Assembly: GCA_016716385.1 (NCBI GenBank)
Contig: JADJWL010000005.1
Span: 1 to 64,000, forward strand
Length of the DNA: 64,000 nt
Direction: 5' to 3'
Source: Bryobacterales bacterium
GTDB lineage: Bacteria; Acidobacteriota; Terriglobia; Bryobacterales; Bryobacteraceae
Shown: positions 1 through 8,887 of the stretch, piece after piece
Layout of the letters: every line of letters begins with the position of its first letter
Numbering within the stretch: position 1 is the stretch's first letter
Program-made: the position numbers and the translations under genes
Notes under the pieces: generated by a model
Seen by the model: only the letters and a program-made list of their open reading frames with translations
The model's database searches: none
What the model was told of the DNA's origin: nothing

Positions 1-370
1 CCTTTCCGCTTTTCCACCGACGAGACGAGCGGCGAGCCGGAGGCGTCGTGCCCGGCCATCCAGGGGACGGAGCAGCAGGCCGTCGGAGGCCCAAAATGCT
101 CCCAGGGGAGATCGAATTGGCGCGGCCATGGCGGCGATGTTCGGCCAGAATCCACTGGGCGTGGAGTTCGATCCCGAAGACTGGCGGGCACGGCTGCGCG
201 AGGGAACGCCTGAAACGGAACTGCTCAAGCGGTCTACTCGTTCCGGAGGGAACCCAGGAAAGCGACCGGGTCCAGGATGCGGAGGTTCGGACACCGTTGC
301 CGAACCTGCCTGGCGACACCTTCCTCGCAGTCGAATGCGACTCGCCGGTTTGGTTGATCCTTAGTTTCGA
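1..370. other. No confident gene; possible degraded toxin/antitoxin flank
   Basis: Short open frames exist on the plus strand (a 78-codon frame from 128 contains a plausible stretch beginning MAAMFGQNPLGVEFDPEDW), but none has a recognisable family. On the minus strand, directly downstream of the antitoxin-like gene, an open frame without a start reads through VRQRCPNLRILDPVAFLG and stops near 237. That ending resembles the C-terminal tail of PIN-domain toxins, so this may be the remnant of a VapC-type partner. This is inference from a short tail only. Confidence 0.3.
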
Positions 371-616
371 CTAGCTCGCGCGGGCATCGTCGCGGGCGTT
401 GCCGAAGAGTTCAGTGAGTTCAGCATCCGAGAGGCCGCTTGCCGTGACCTCCTGCCGGAACTCGTTGAGAACCTCGTCCAGCGGGCGCGGCCCCCTCAAT
501 TCGCGGGAGATCAGGACCCGAATGTACTCGTCGCGAGGAAGCCCTGCGCTTCGCGCCTTCTGCTCCAGCAGAGGAATCAGATCGTCCGGAATTGGCACTT
601 CGATGGTAACGCTCAT
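371..616 (-). CDS. Antitoxin-like small protein (orphan)
   Basis: An 81-residue protein starting MSVTIEVPIPDDLIPLL. The start at 616 was chosen because a strong GGAGG Shine-Dalgarno sits 7 bases before it; an upstream in-frame start at 646 has no such site. A beta-strand followed by helices (EQKARSAGLPRDEYIRVLI) fits a ribbon-helix-helix or related antitoxin that would bind DNA and neutralise a toxin. No intact toxin lies downstream; only a possible PIN tail remnant is seen. It could equally be a solitary small regulator. The family assignment is by fold-like pattern, not by a diagnostic motif. Confidence 0.55.
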   Translation of the reverse strand: MSVTIEVPIPDDLIPLLEQKARSAGLPRDEYIRVLISRELRGPRPLDEVLNEFRQEVTASGLSDAELTELFGNARDDARAS

Positions 617-684
617 GAATTGCCTCCTCACCGCGATTATCCTCAAAGCAGGATCCGGGCGCAGAACTCGATTCCCTCGGGCCG

Positions 685-1278
685 CTACGGGTGGTGCCAG
701 GCCAGGTCGGCGATCGCGGTCTCTTCGGACGGCGGACGGTGGGCGGCGCGGTCGCCGAATTCGTAGCCCTTCTCGAACGCCTTCAAATTCAGGTCGATCA
801 GACCCTTCGGGACCGAGGCGGCGATCGCCTGGTGATACGACTCCGGCTTACCGAGTCCGCTGAGGGCGGCGAAAAAGCCCACCATCACGATGTTCAACAC
901 GACGCGCTTGCCCAACTCCTCGGCGAGACGCGTGGCCGGGATGCCGAACATGCGCTCGGTGCCGCGCAGGCCTTCCACACGGACCAGTTCCTCTTCCACC
1001 AATAGCAGGCCGTCCGGCTTCATGTTCGGCGCAAAGCGCGTGAACGCCTCCTGCGACAGCGCCACGAGAATGTCCTCGTGGGTGGTGTAGGGGTAGAGGA
1101 TCGGCTCGTCGGAGAGCAGCACCTGGGCGCTCGACGCGCCGCCGCGCGCCTCCGGCCCGTAGCTCTGGGTCATGGTGGCGTAGCCGCCTTCATAGATGGC
1201 GGCGGCGCGGCCCACGATGTTGGCGGCCAGCAGGATCCCCTGGCCGCCGAAACCGGCGAATCGGATCTCGGTCAGCAT
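685..1278 (-). CDS. korC: 2-oxoacid:ferredoxin oxidoreductase, gamma subunit
   Basis: A 197-residue subunit of a CoA-acylating 2-oxoacid:ferredoxin oxidoreductase. The N-terminus (IRFAGFGGQGILLAANIVG) is the characteristic glycine-rich start of the gamma domain, followed by the conserved SYGPEARGG segment. It shapes the CoA-binding part of the complex that converts 2-oxoglutarate or a related 2-oxoacid plus CoA and oxidised ferredoxin to acyl-CoA, CO2 and reduced ferredoxin in the cytoplasm. It is the last gene of a four-gene leftward operon; its start overlaps the end of the beta gene by 7 bases, which suggests translational coupling. Confidence 0.93.
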   Translation of the reverse strand: MLTEIRFAGFGGQGILLAANIVGRAAAIYEGGYATMTQSYGPEARGGASSAQVLLSDEPILYPYTTHEDILVALSQEAFTRFAPNMKPDGLLLVEEELVRVEGLRGTERMFGIPATRLAEELGKRVVLNIVMVGFFAALSGLGKPESYHQAIAASVPKGLIDLNLKAFEKGYEFGDRAAHRPPSEETAIADLAWHHP

Positions 1279-2165
1279 GTGCGCACCTTGAACTCGAAAG
1301 GCCGGCCGAGGTGTTCGGTGAAGTGGCGGGTCATCCCCTCGATGTACTCTTCCCGTTCCTTGACGACGAATTTGCCGACGACGATGTCGCCTTCCTTGGT
1401 GAGCCCGGTGTCGGCGGTGGATGCGCCGTGCTTCGTCTGGCTGTGCTCCTTGTAGAACTTCATCGTGGCGAGCCCGTCGCCCAGGTGATTGCGGCGCTGG
1501 AAGAGGGTCGGGCAGGGGGAAAGCACCTCGACGAAGCTGAAGCCCTTATGCTTGAGCGCCTCGGTCATCGCCTTTTCGAGTTGCTTGACGTGGTAGGTGG
1601 TCCAGCGGGCGATGTAGGTGGCGCCGGCCGCTTCGAGCAACTGCGGCAGGTTGAGCGTCGGCTCGAAGGTGCCGTAGGGCGACGTGGCGGTGGTGCTGCT
1701 GACGGGCGTGGTGGCCGCGGTCTGGCCGCCGGTCATCGCGTAGACCAGGTTGTTGACGCAGATCACCTTGATGTCGAGGTTGCGGCGGGCGGCGTGGATC
1801 AGGTGATTGCCGCCGATGGAAGCGAGGTCGCCATCGCCGGAGTAGACCACGACGGTGAGTTCCGGGTTGGCGAGCTTCAGGCCGGTGGCGAAGGGGATCG
1901 CGCGGCCGTGCGTGGTGTGGAACGAATCGAGGTTGACGTAGCCGGCGACACGGCCCGAGCAGCCGATGCCGCTGACGACGGCGACCTTGTCCGTATTGAG
2001 CCCGGCGTTCATGAGCGCGCGGGCGAAACAGTTGACGGTGGTGCCGATGCCGCACCCCGGGCACCAGATGTGCGGGATGCGTTCCATGCGCAGAAACGGC
2101 TCGACAGGATTGTGCGCTTCCGGTTCCTGGACGAGCGTTCCAGGTTCCATGACGGCGTTACTCAT
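1272..2165 (-). CDS. korB: 2-oxoacid:ferredoxin oxidoreductase, beta (TPP-binding) subunit
   Basis: A 297-residue catalytic subunit that binds thiamine diphosphate. The N-terminal WCPGCGIG segment, the GIGCSGR segment and the TPP-Mg motif (SGDGDLASIGGNHLIHAARRN, about residues 108-128) are all present, as is the VYAMTGGQ segment typical of KorB/PorB. Its start overlaps the stop of korA by 4 bases (ATGA). The combination of a separate alpha of about 385 residues, beta of about 300 and a small ferredoxin points to the 2-oxoglutarate type (KOR) used in a reductive or anaerobic-style TCA cycle; pyruvate or branched-chain specificity cannot be excluded from sequence alone. Confidence 0.93.
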   Translation of the reverse strand: MSNAVMEPGTLVQEPEAHNPVEPFLRMERIPHIWCPGCGIGTTVNCFARALMNAGLNTDKVAVVSGIGCSGRVAGYVNLDSFHTTHGRAIPFATGLKLANPELTVVVYSGDGDLASIGGNHLIHAARRNLDIKVICVNNLVYAMTGGQTAATTPVSSTTATSPYGTFEPTLNLPQLLEAAGATYIARWTTYHVKQLEKAMTEALKHKGFSFVEVLSPCPTLFQRRNHLGDGLATMKFYKEHSQTKHGASTADTGLTKEGDIVVGKFVVKEREEYIEGMTRHFTEHLGRPFEFKVRTC

Positions 2166-3319
2166 TGGACTCCCTCCAGAATGGCGGACAGAATATCTTC
2201 CGGCCTGTGGACCGTGCCTCCGGCGTGGGAGACCGGAATGACGCGGGCCTGGCCGGCGGCGGCGCGCTCCACTTCGCGCACCAGTTGACCCAGGTTCAAT
2301 TCAGGGACGACGATCGTCTTCACGCGCGCCGCCAGATCGCGGATGGCGGAATCGGCGAAGGGCCAGATGGTGAGCAGACGCAGCTTGGCGACCCGGAGGC
2401 CCTGTTCGCGCGCGAGGCGGACGGCGCGTTCGGCGACGCGGGACGTAATGCCGTAGCTGACGACGGCCACATCGGCGTCGTCCGGGCCTTCCAGTTCGTA
2501 GGAGGCCAAGTCTTCCGACGCGCGGCGCACTTTCTCGCACAGGCGCCGGACGAGTTTGTCCTGGGCGGCGGCGTTGACGCCGAGCCGGCCCGCTTCGTCG
2601 TGGGTGACGCCGGTGATGTGGTAGCGGTAGCCCTCGCCGGCGTGGGCCAAGGCGGGGACCAGATCTTCCTCCGGCTCGTAGGGCAGGTAGTCGCCGGGCT
2701 TCTTCGCGGTGAGGCGGCGGGGCTGGACCTCGATCTGTTCGGCGGGTGGAATCACCACCTTTTCGGTCATATGCCCCACACACTCATCCATCAGCACCAT
2801 CACGGGCACGCGGTACCTCTCGGAAAGGTTGAAAGCGCGCACCGTGAGGTCGAAGCATTCCTGGGGCGAGTTGGGGCAGACGGCGATGATTTCGTAGTCG
2901 CCGTGGGAGCCCCAGCGGGCCTGCATGACGTCGCCCTGGGCGGGAAGCGTCGGCAGTCCGGTGGACGGGCCCCCGCGCATGACGTTGACGAAGACACAAG
3001 GCGTCTCGGTCATGACCGCGTAGCCTAAGTGCTCCATCATGAGCGAGAAACCCGGACCGGAGGTGACCGTGAACGCCCTTGCGCCGGCCCAGACCGCGCC
3101 TTGCAGGGTGATGGAAGCCGCCAGTTCGTCTTCCATTTGAATGAAGACGCCACCGACCTCGGGCGCGCGGGATGCGAACCTTTCCACGATTTCGGTGGAG
3201 GGGGTGATGGGGTACCCTGCGGCAAATCGCGCACCCGCGGCTAATGCCCCCTCGCAGCACGCCTGATCGCCGTTGAGAAAATGGACACCCGTCAGGACCG
3301 CTCCGGGGTCAGCGTGCAT
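2162..3319 (-). CDS. korA: 2-oxoacid:ferredoxin oxidoreductase, alpha subunit
   Basis: A 385-residue alpha subunit. The start at 3319 is preceded by GGGAGG and overlaps the end of the ferredoxin gene; the frame is open further upstream, but that part is only the shadow of the ferredoxin. It has the pyrimidine-binding core (GYPITPSTEIVERFA), the ED pair in QMEDELAASITLQGA that activates TPP, the TSGPGFSLM segment and the RGGPSTGLPT loop, all diagnostic of KorA. The C-terminal half holds the transketolase C-like domain. It works with the beta, gamma and ferredoxin subunits encoded alongside. Confidence 0.94.
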   Translation of the reverse strand: MHADPGAVLTGVHFLNGDQACCEGALAAGARFAAGYPITPSTEIVERFASRAPEVGGVFIQMEDELAASITLQGAVWAGARAFTVTSGPGFSLMMEHLGYAVMTETPCVFVNVMRGGPSTGLPTLPAQGDVMQARWGSHGDYEIIAVCPNSPQECFDLTVRAFNLSERYRVPVMVLMDECVGHMTEKVVIPPAEQIEVQPRRLTAKKPGDYLPYEPEEDLVPALAHAGEGYRYHITGVTHDEAGRLGVNAAAQDKLVRRLCEKVRRASEDLASYELEGPDDADVAVVSYGITSRVAERAVRLAREQGLRVAKLRLLTIWPFADSAIRDLAARVKTIVVPELNLGQLVREVERAAAGQARVIPVSHAGGTVHRPEDILSAILEGVQ

Positions 3320-3545
3320 GGGTGCCTCCCACCGGGTAGCGCTTGCCGAAGATCGCGAAGTCCGGGCAGTACATGCCGCAGAGATCGCACCCGGAGCACT
3401 TTTCGGCTTCCGAGACGTACGGCGGATGGTAACCCTTCTGATTGAACGCGGATGAGAGCGCAAGAACGTGAGTCGGGCAAAATTCCACACAGAAGCCGCA
3501 GCCCTTGCAGCGTTCTGCAACAATCTTTACGAAACCCTTGGCCAT
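3309..3545 (-). CDS. korD: 2x[4Fe-4S] ferredoxin subunit of the 2-oxoacid oxidoreductase
   Basis: A 78-residue ferredoxin-like subunit starting MAKGFVKI; a purine-rich Shine-Dalgarno (GGAGGAAGG) lies upstream. Two cluster motifs are visible: CKGCGFCVEFCP and CSGCDLCGMYCPD. It takes electrons from the TPP enzyme to soluble ferredoxin. It is the first gene of the operon, ending 11 bases inside korA. Having the ferredoxin as a separate leading gene is common for KOR clusters. The start at 3545 is preferred over a longer frame because the extra residues are arginine-rich and unlike the family. Confidence 0.92.
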   Translation of the reverse strand: MAKGFVKIVAERCKGCGFCVEFCPTHVLALSSAFNQKGYHPPYVSEAEKCSGCDLCGMYCPDFAIFGKRYPVGGTHAR

Positions 3546-3597
3546 GACGCCAACCTTCCTCCGGGAGTGGCGAAGCAATCAGGCGGCCAAACGGGAA

Positions 3598-5505
3598 CTA
3601 CTCGATCTGGGAGAGCCAGATACTGCCGAGGTGGCGGGCGAGACCGAGGGCGATACGGTCGTCGGAGACAGACATGGAGAAGCTCGACTCGGGGAGTTGG
3701 AACAGGCCGAGAGCGGCGCGGTGGAAGTGCAGCACGCCAAAGGGCGGACCCACGGGGCGGCGCGTCGGGCCGAGCCGCTGGGCCCAGATGCAATCGAAGC
3801 CGTCGGCCTTGGAGCGGTAATAAAGGAGCAGGCCGTTCGGGGACCAGGCGGGTCCGGCGGCGTACTCGCGCGAGATGGCGATCCAGTCGTCGGGCCGGAT
3901 GGGGGTCCCGTTGAAGGGGGCGACGAAGAGGCGCGCGGTGCCGATGGTCTGGCCGGCGGTGAAGGCGATCCAGCGGGCGTCGGGCGCAAACCGGGCGGAG
4001 AAGATGCTTTGCGACGGATGCCAGAGGACTTCGCTGCGGCGCCCTTCGGGCAGCGTCATGAGGTGGGCCGAGCGGGAGCCGACGCCGTCGGGGTCGAAGA
4101 AGAGGAGCAGGCGGCTATCGGCGGACCAGTCCCAGACGCCGGCGCAGCCGTCGAGGTTCAGTTCCTGTTCGCCGCTGCGGATGTCGGCGACGATGATCTG
4201 GCAGTCTTTGCCGGCGACTGTGGAGATGACGGCGCGGCGGCCGTCGCCGGAAATGACGGGGCGGTAGGCGATGCGCAGGTTGGAGGTGAGAGCGACGCCG
4301 GGTCCGGAGCCGGCATCGGCGGCCCAGACGTCCTCGCCGCCGGCGCGGTTGGAGAGATAGATGAGCCGGGCGCCGTCCTGCGAGAGCGACGCCAGGTGAG
4401 AGTAGGTGGCGCCCTCGGAGACCTGCTGCAACTCTTCCTGCGCGATGCCCTGGTTGCCCTCGGCGGCGACAGTGAACACGTCCATGCTGGAGCGGATGCC
4501 GGCGAAGGCGACTAGGCCGCGGGGTCCGATCACGGCGTGAGCCTGGCCGTCGGAGCCCTTGGTGAGCCGGTGGGGGACGCCGATGCCGCGCCAGGTGCCG
4601 GGCAGCAGAGCAAGGCGCCAGACGTTGCGTTCCTCGGCGGCGGAGGCGGAGAAGTAGACGTGCTGCCCGTCCCAGGCGTCGGGTCCGGTGAGATACCAGA
4701 ACATGCGGTTCAACTGATCGAGGGCGCCGGTGGGGATGGCTTCGGCATCGTCGAGGGTGGTGACCCACCAGTCGGTCGCGCCATCGGAGCGGGTGCCGTC
4801 GAACAGCAGGCGCTGGCCGTCGGGCGACCAGACAGGCATTTGGGCGAGGCGGAAGGTGGGCTGAACCTGGCGGGGTTGTCCACCGGCGGTGGGGAGAAGG
4901 AATACGCCGGCGGCGAGGTCGCTGCGGCTGCCGGCACGCTCGTAGAACGCGATCCACTTGCCGTCGGGCGAGACGCGGGGGCGGCGTCCATGGCTGCTGA
5001 TGCGGCGCGGTGGATCGCTGCTGAGCACCGAAGCCATGAACAAGCCGCCGCCGTCGCGTTCGGAGCGGAAGACGACGTGTTCGCCGTCGGGGAAGAAGTC
5101 CGGCTCGGTGTCGTTGGCGGCATCGTCGGTGAGGCGCACCGGTTCGCCGCCGGTGACGGGCTGGACCCAGATGGACAGGCTTCCGCCGTCCCGGTCCGCG
5201 CTGAAGGCGAGCATGCGCCCGTCGCGCGAGATGGCGGGATCGCTCGCGTAGCCGGCTTCGGGGCTGAATCGCTGGGGTTCGGTGATGCGGACGACAGGGG
5301 TGCGGTCGCGGCGCAGGTCCCAAACGAGTGCCCCGCCGGTGGCCGCGGCAAGGGTCAGGACCAGAAACCACAGGACGGGAAGCGAAGGGAAGCGCCGCAG
5401 AAGCCGGCTCAGCCAGCTTGGTTTCTGTGCCCCGGGAATCGGGTACGGGTAAGGCCCCGCCGTGGCGGCGGCGTATCCCGGCCGGATGACGATACGGACC
5501 TTCAT
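3598..5505 (-). CDS. Membrane-anchored TolB/WD40-like beta-propeller protein (copy 1)
   Basis: A 635-residue protein: a proline-rich cytoplasmic N-terminus (1-40), one transmembrane helix (about 42-62), then a long periplasmic region of PD40-type blades. Blade signatures recur (DPAISRDGRMLAFSADRDG, PDFFPDGEHVVFRSERDGG, RVSPDGKWIAFYE, VWSPDGQRLLFDGTR), typical of TolB/DPP-IV-like propellers. In acidobacteria such domains are often fused to winged-helix or kinase modules; here only a membrane anchor is present. The ATG at 5505 was chosen over a TTG at 5529; neither has a strong ribosome site. It lies 50 bases downstream of a paralogue of like length, same strand. No catalytic residues are seen; a binding or sensing role is inferred. 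Confidence 0.8.
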   Translation of the reverse strand: MKVRIVIRPGYAAATAGPYPYPIPGAQKPSWLSRLLRRFPSLPVLWFLVLTLAAATGGALVWDLRRDRTPVVRITEPQRFSPEAGYASDPAISRDGRMLAFSADRDGGSLSIWVQPVTGGEPVRLTDDAANDTEPDFFPDGEHVVFRSERDGGGLFMASVLSSDPPRRISSHGRRPRVSPDGKWIAFYERAGSRSDLAAGVFLLPTAGGQPRQVQPTFRLAQMPVWSPDGQRLLFDGTRSDGATDWWVTTLDDAEAIPTGALDQLNRMFWYLTGPDAWDGQHVYFSASAAEERNVWRLALLPGTWRGIGVPHRLTKGSDGQAHAVIGPRGLVAFAGIRSSMDVFTVAAEGNQGIAQEELQQVSEGATYSHLASLSQDGARLIYLSNRAGGEDVWAADAGSGPGVALTSNLRIAYRPVISGDGRRAVISTVAGKDCQIIVADIRSGEQELNLDGCAGVWDWSADSRLLLFFDPDGVGSRSAHLMTLPEGRRSEVLWHPSQSIFSARFAPDARWIAFTAGQTIGTARLFVAPFNGTPIRPDDWIAISREYAAGPAWSPNGLLLYYRSKADGFDCIWAQRLGPTRRPVGPPFGVLHFHRAALGLFQLPESSFSMSVSDDRIALGLARHLGSIWLSQIE

Positions 5506-5555
5506 GCTACGGCAAATCCGAATATACAACAGCGGACCCCAAATGCCGCAGAGGG

Positions 5556-7403
5556 TTACTCCTTACGAATGGAGGTGAAAAGCACGTTGGCGCGGTCCCG
5601 TGCGGCATTCAGGACCAGAAGTCCGCGCGCGGTGCTCATCTGGAACTCGGAGGTATGGAGCTTCCCGGGACCGAACGCGGCGTCATGGAAGTGCACAACG
5701 GGAAACGGATCGCCGCCGCCCTGGGGGAAGCCCCAGATGCATTCGGAGCCGTCGCGGAACGACTTTGCGTAGAGGATGCGGCCGTCGTGCGACCATGCCG
5801 GCTGGCCTCCTTCGGCTTCGGGCACCGGGGTCCAGCGGTTCTCCGGAATCAGCGCTTCGGCGTAGGGCGCGATGTACGCCTGCGCGTCGGCGCCGGAGGG
5901 TCCGGCGGTGAAGGCGATGCGCCGGCCGTCGGGGGAAAGCCGGGCGGCGTAGACACTCCTCGCAGCGGAAGCCAGGACCGGGACGGGCACGGACTGGTTG
6001 CGCCGGAGAAAACCGATGCTCTTGCGCACGGCGAGTGGATCGAAGACGAGGAAGCCGGCGGGGGACCAGTCCCAGAGGCCGAAACAGCCGGGGAGAAACG
6101 TCTGGTTGTCCGCGACGCCGAGGTCGGCGATCCCGATGAGGCATTCGCCTTCGGTCGATGTCGGGAAGGCCAGCAGGCGTCCATTGAAGGACAACAGCGG
6201 GCGGTGGCCGACGGCGCGGAAGGAACTCAGTTTCTGTGCGGTTCCCTGGCGCATGTCCTTCAACCAGAGATCGCTCACGCCGGTGACGCTGGAAATGTAG
6301 GCGAGATGGGCGCCGTCGCCGGAAAGCACCGGCAGGATCGCGGCGGCGCCGTCGGCGGTTTCCGGCGTCAGGTCCCCGGCAGGTTTTCCCGTCACGGGAT
6401 CGAGGGCGATGCTGTAGATTTCGACCTCCTGCACCGGGCGCGTGAAGACGAGCGTCGCATCGGGTCCGGCGCGCGGCGCGGTTTCGCGGGAGAACCCGTT
6501 GGTCAGCCGGTGCAGCGGACCGGCGGGCTGCCAGGACTCCGGGTCGAGCGGCAGTTCCCAGATGCGGTCGAAGGATTCTTCAGCTCCGGAGAACAGGACG
6601 CGGCCGGCGTGCCACGCGGCCGGGGGACTGCGCCGGGGAAGCACCAGCCGGATCGCGGCGAGAGCATTGGTCCGGATCGCGGTGCCCCCACCGGCGGGCG
6701 TGACCCACCAGTCGCCGATGCCGGCCGCATTGACGCCTTCGAACAGGATGCGGTCCGGCGCAACCCAGACGGGGTACCGGGCGAAGGTGAATTCCGGCTG
6801 CAGCCGGACCGGGTCGCCGCCGGCGGAGGGAACGACATACAGGCTGCCGCCGGAAAAGCGCGACGCGGGTGTGTTGGTGGTGAAGTACGCGACGCGGCTG
6901 CCGTCGGGCGAGTAGCGGGGTCCGTAGCCGTGCGGCGCGAGGGTCCGCGGTGCGCCTCCGGAGATGGAAAGAACCCGGACCTGCCCGCCATTCTCTTCGG
7001 TGCGGTAGACAATGTCCTGGGAATCCGGGGAGAAGTCGGGTTCGGATCCGTCTGGCGCGAGTTTCCGCGATTCGCCGGTCTTCAGATCGTGGAGCCAGAG
7101 AGCCAGCGGGCCGGCGCCATCGCGATCCGAGGCGTAGGCGGCAAAGCGGCCGTCGGGGGAGAGGGCGGGAGTGGTGGTCCAGCCGGAATCGTTCGTCAGG
7201 CTGAGGACTTGAGGGAATTCGTCGAGCTGGGGCTGGCGGGAGCGCCACACGAAGTACCCGCCGAGCGGCACGCCGATGAGGGCCAGGATCGCCAAAACCC
7301 GCAGCAGCCGCTCCCAGGCGGGAAAGATCTGCTTCGTCGGGATGTAGTCTGTCGGGTACTCGGGTTGGGCGGACCGGCCGGTCAGCCAGCGAGGCAGCTT
7401 CAT
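5556..7403 (-). CDS. Membrane-anchored TolB/WD40-like beta-propeller protein (copy 2)
   Basis: A 615-residue paralogue of the next gene downstream with the same plan: short cytoplasmic N-terminus, one membrane helix (about 34-53), then propeller blades (TPALSPDGRFAAYASDRDG, EPDFSPDSQDIVYRTEENGG, RYSPDGSRVAYF, RLSPDGRRIAFTAG). Shared C-terminal features (CIWG/CIWA, VVHFHDAAFGPGKL against VLHFHRAALGLFQL) show a tandem duplication. A GAGGG site precedes the ATG at 7403. No enzyme motif was found; periplasmic ligand or protein binding is the most that can be inferred. Confidence 0.82.
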   Translation of the reverse strand: MKLPRWLTGRSAQPEYPTDYIPTKQIFPAWERLLRVLAILALIGVPLGGYFVWRSRQPQLDEFPQVLSLTNDSGWTTTPALSPDGRFAAYASDRDGAGPLALWLHDLKTGESRKLAPDGSEPDFSPDSQDIVYRTEENGGQVRVLSISGGAPRTLAPHGYGPRYSPDGSRVAYFTTNTPASRFSGGSLYVVPSAGGDPVRLQPEFTFARYPVWVAPDRILFEGVNAAGIGDWWVTPAGGGTAIRTNALAAIRLVLPRRSPPAAWHAGRVLFSGAEESFDRIWELPLDPESWQPAGPLHRLTNGFSRETAPRAGPDATLVFTRPVQEVEIYSIALDPVTGKPAGDLTPETADGAAAILPVLSGDGAHLAYISSVTGVSDLWLKDMRQGTAQKLSSFRAVGHRPLLSFNGRLLAFPTSTEGECLIGIADLGVADNQTFLPGCFGLWDWSPAGFLVFDPLAVRKSIGFLRRNQSVPVPVLASAARSVYAARLSPDGRRIAFTAGPSGADAQAYIAPYAEALIPENRWTPVPEAEGGQPAWSHDGRILYAKSFRDGSECIWGFPQGGGDPFPVVHFHDAAFGPGKLHTSEFQMSTARGLLVLNAARDRANVLFTSIRKE

Positions 7404-7683
7404 TCAGGATCCCTCGCGCATTCTAGCGCGCTCACGGAGACAGCGGGTAAAGACTCTGCCCATCCCAGCCTAGCCGGGACCTGGGTTGTCCCAGGCACTG
7501 GGCAGGAAGATGTTTGAAGTTTCCATGTGAGCGGCAAGTCGTGACAACCATCCTGATCACCCACATGAATTCCCACTACTGCACGGGGTTCCAGACCTCA
7601 CGGTTGACATCGAATGGAAGATCTTGACCAGCGCCACTGCGCACATAGCCAGAAGGCCTAATGGCTTCATCGTTAGTGTTCCG
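7404..7683. other. 280-base intergenic stretch
   Basis: No open frame with coding character. It contains a 6-bp hairpin CCTGGG-ttgt-CCCAGG at 7480-7495 without a following T-run, so it is not a clear terminator. It may carry the promoter for the leftward propeller pair. Confidence 0.4.
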
Positions 7684-8664
7684 CTAACCTGACAAAGCAT
7701 AACCACGCACAATCGAGCTGAATGGGTCGACTAAATAGATCACACCAGTTCCGCAGTCTACCGCGGTAAACCGAGGAGAGAATGGCCTCTCGTTCCGGCT
7801 CTGACGAGGCGGAAGCGGGCATCTAATGCGCTCCAACAATCGCCCAGTCATGTCGAATCGAAGGATCGGTACGCCGGTGTGGTATGCGAACGGCATCACC
7901 CTGACGAAAAATCCTGTCTCGCATCCCACTGCGTTCGCAATCGCTATCTCAACATTAGGCGAAGATGGGGGCCTGCGGGACTGGCCCTGGATCTCCGGAG
8001 CGACCAGTTGATGCCATGTCCCACCTCCCAAGCGTGCAAGCGAGAACCTTGAACCCACACCATCAACCAGAAGGATCTCATTACCAACTGCGATCAGCCC
8101 GGTCGCAAAATCAGCAGGCGGCGTTGCGAAACCAACCGGTTGGCCAGTGCGCACATCCATCACCGAATTAGTCCCTGTCAATATGACAGGATTCGATCCA
8201 GAGAATCCTATGGTCTTCAAGGGCGTCGGGCTACTGTGCACTCCCGAGACTGCGTACTCCTCGCGGCGTATACCCGCTTCGTCAATGACGACAACGGTGC
8301 CTCCGTTCTTGCGCACGAAGAGGAGGGCAAGCAGTCCGTCACCGTCGGCCGCTATGCCGGTTGGACGCGCTTCGCTGTCGGGGAGCGCGACAAAGAAGCG
8401 GTTCTCGCATCGGCCAGATGGAGCGCATTGAATGACCTCCGCGAAGCCACTTGACTCCAATAAGAAGTAGTGGTTCCCAATCCTGGCATCGTAGTCAACG
8501 ATGCGCTGTGTCCCCAGCGTCAGGATCTTAAATTCCTCGACTTGCATCAGAGTGCGGGTAGCTGGGACAGGACTTTCACCAAGTACCGCGCAGCCACCGA
8601 CAAAGGCGATAGCGACCAGAACTCCTGTTTGCAACAGAAGCGGATTGCCCATCGGTTGTCTCAT
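7684..8664 (-). CDS. Lipoprotein of unknown function, possible beta-propeller
   Basis: A 326-residue protein with a lipoprotein signal peptide: hydrophobic stretch then VGGC (Cys about residue 25). An AGAGGAG site lies upstream of the ATG at 8664; a second ATG four codons on is possible. The mature part has repeated strand-rich segments (DADGDGLLALLFV-like, GNEILLVDGVGSRFSLA, GVIYLVDPFSSIVRGYAL) resembling 6-bladed propellers of the NHL/6-bladed class, but no diagnostic motif. The DNA is less GC-rich and the codon choice less biased than in the neighbours, suggesting recent acquisition. It stands alone on its strand between gaps of 200 to 300 bases. Confidence 0.7.
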   Translation of the reverse strand: MRQPMGNPLLLQTGVLVAIAFVGGCAVLGESPVPATRTLMQVEEFKILTLGTQRIVDYDARIGNHYFLLESSGFAEVIQCAPSGRCENRFFVALPDSEARPTGIAADGDGLLALLFVRKNGGTVVVIDEAGIRREEYAVSGVHSSPTPLKTIGFSGSNPVILTGTNSVMDVRTGQPVGFATPPADFATGLIAVGNEILLVDGVGSRFSLARLGGGTWHQLVAPEIQGQSRRPPSSPNVEIAIANAVGCETGFFVRVMPFAYHTGVPILRFDMTGRLLERIRCPLPPRQSRNERPFSPRFTAVDCGTGVIYLVDPFSSIVRGYALSG

Positions 8665-8807
8665 GACCGTACTGCTCCTCTACTAAGGACTGAGCGAGAA
8701 AAGTCAACCTCGGTGAGCACCACCAGGGTTTGGTGATTGCCCACCCCAAAGGCTCAGCTGGCAAAGTTCAGCAGGTGTTAGACTAAGGCCACTCCATCAT
8801 TGTGTCA

Positions 8808-8833
8808 AGACAAAAACGACAGACAAAAACGAC
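8808..8833. repeat. 13-bp tandem direct repeat
   Basis: The sequence agacaaaaacgac occurs twice head to tail in the 223-base gap between the lipoprotein gene and the NtrC-type regulator gene. It is A-rich against a GC-rich background. No function can be assigned. Confidence 0.5.
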
Positions 8834-8887
8834 AGATTGCCGCGAGTTGGAAGAGTCAAGCGTATCAAGGGCCAACAAGGGCCAAGG

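Noticed and set aside
7480..7495. Hairpin CCTGGG/CCCAGG as a terminator
   Set aside because: Only six base pairs and no T-run on either strand.
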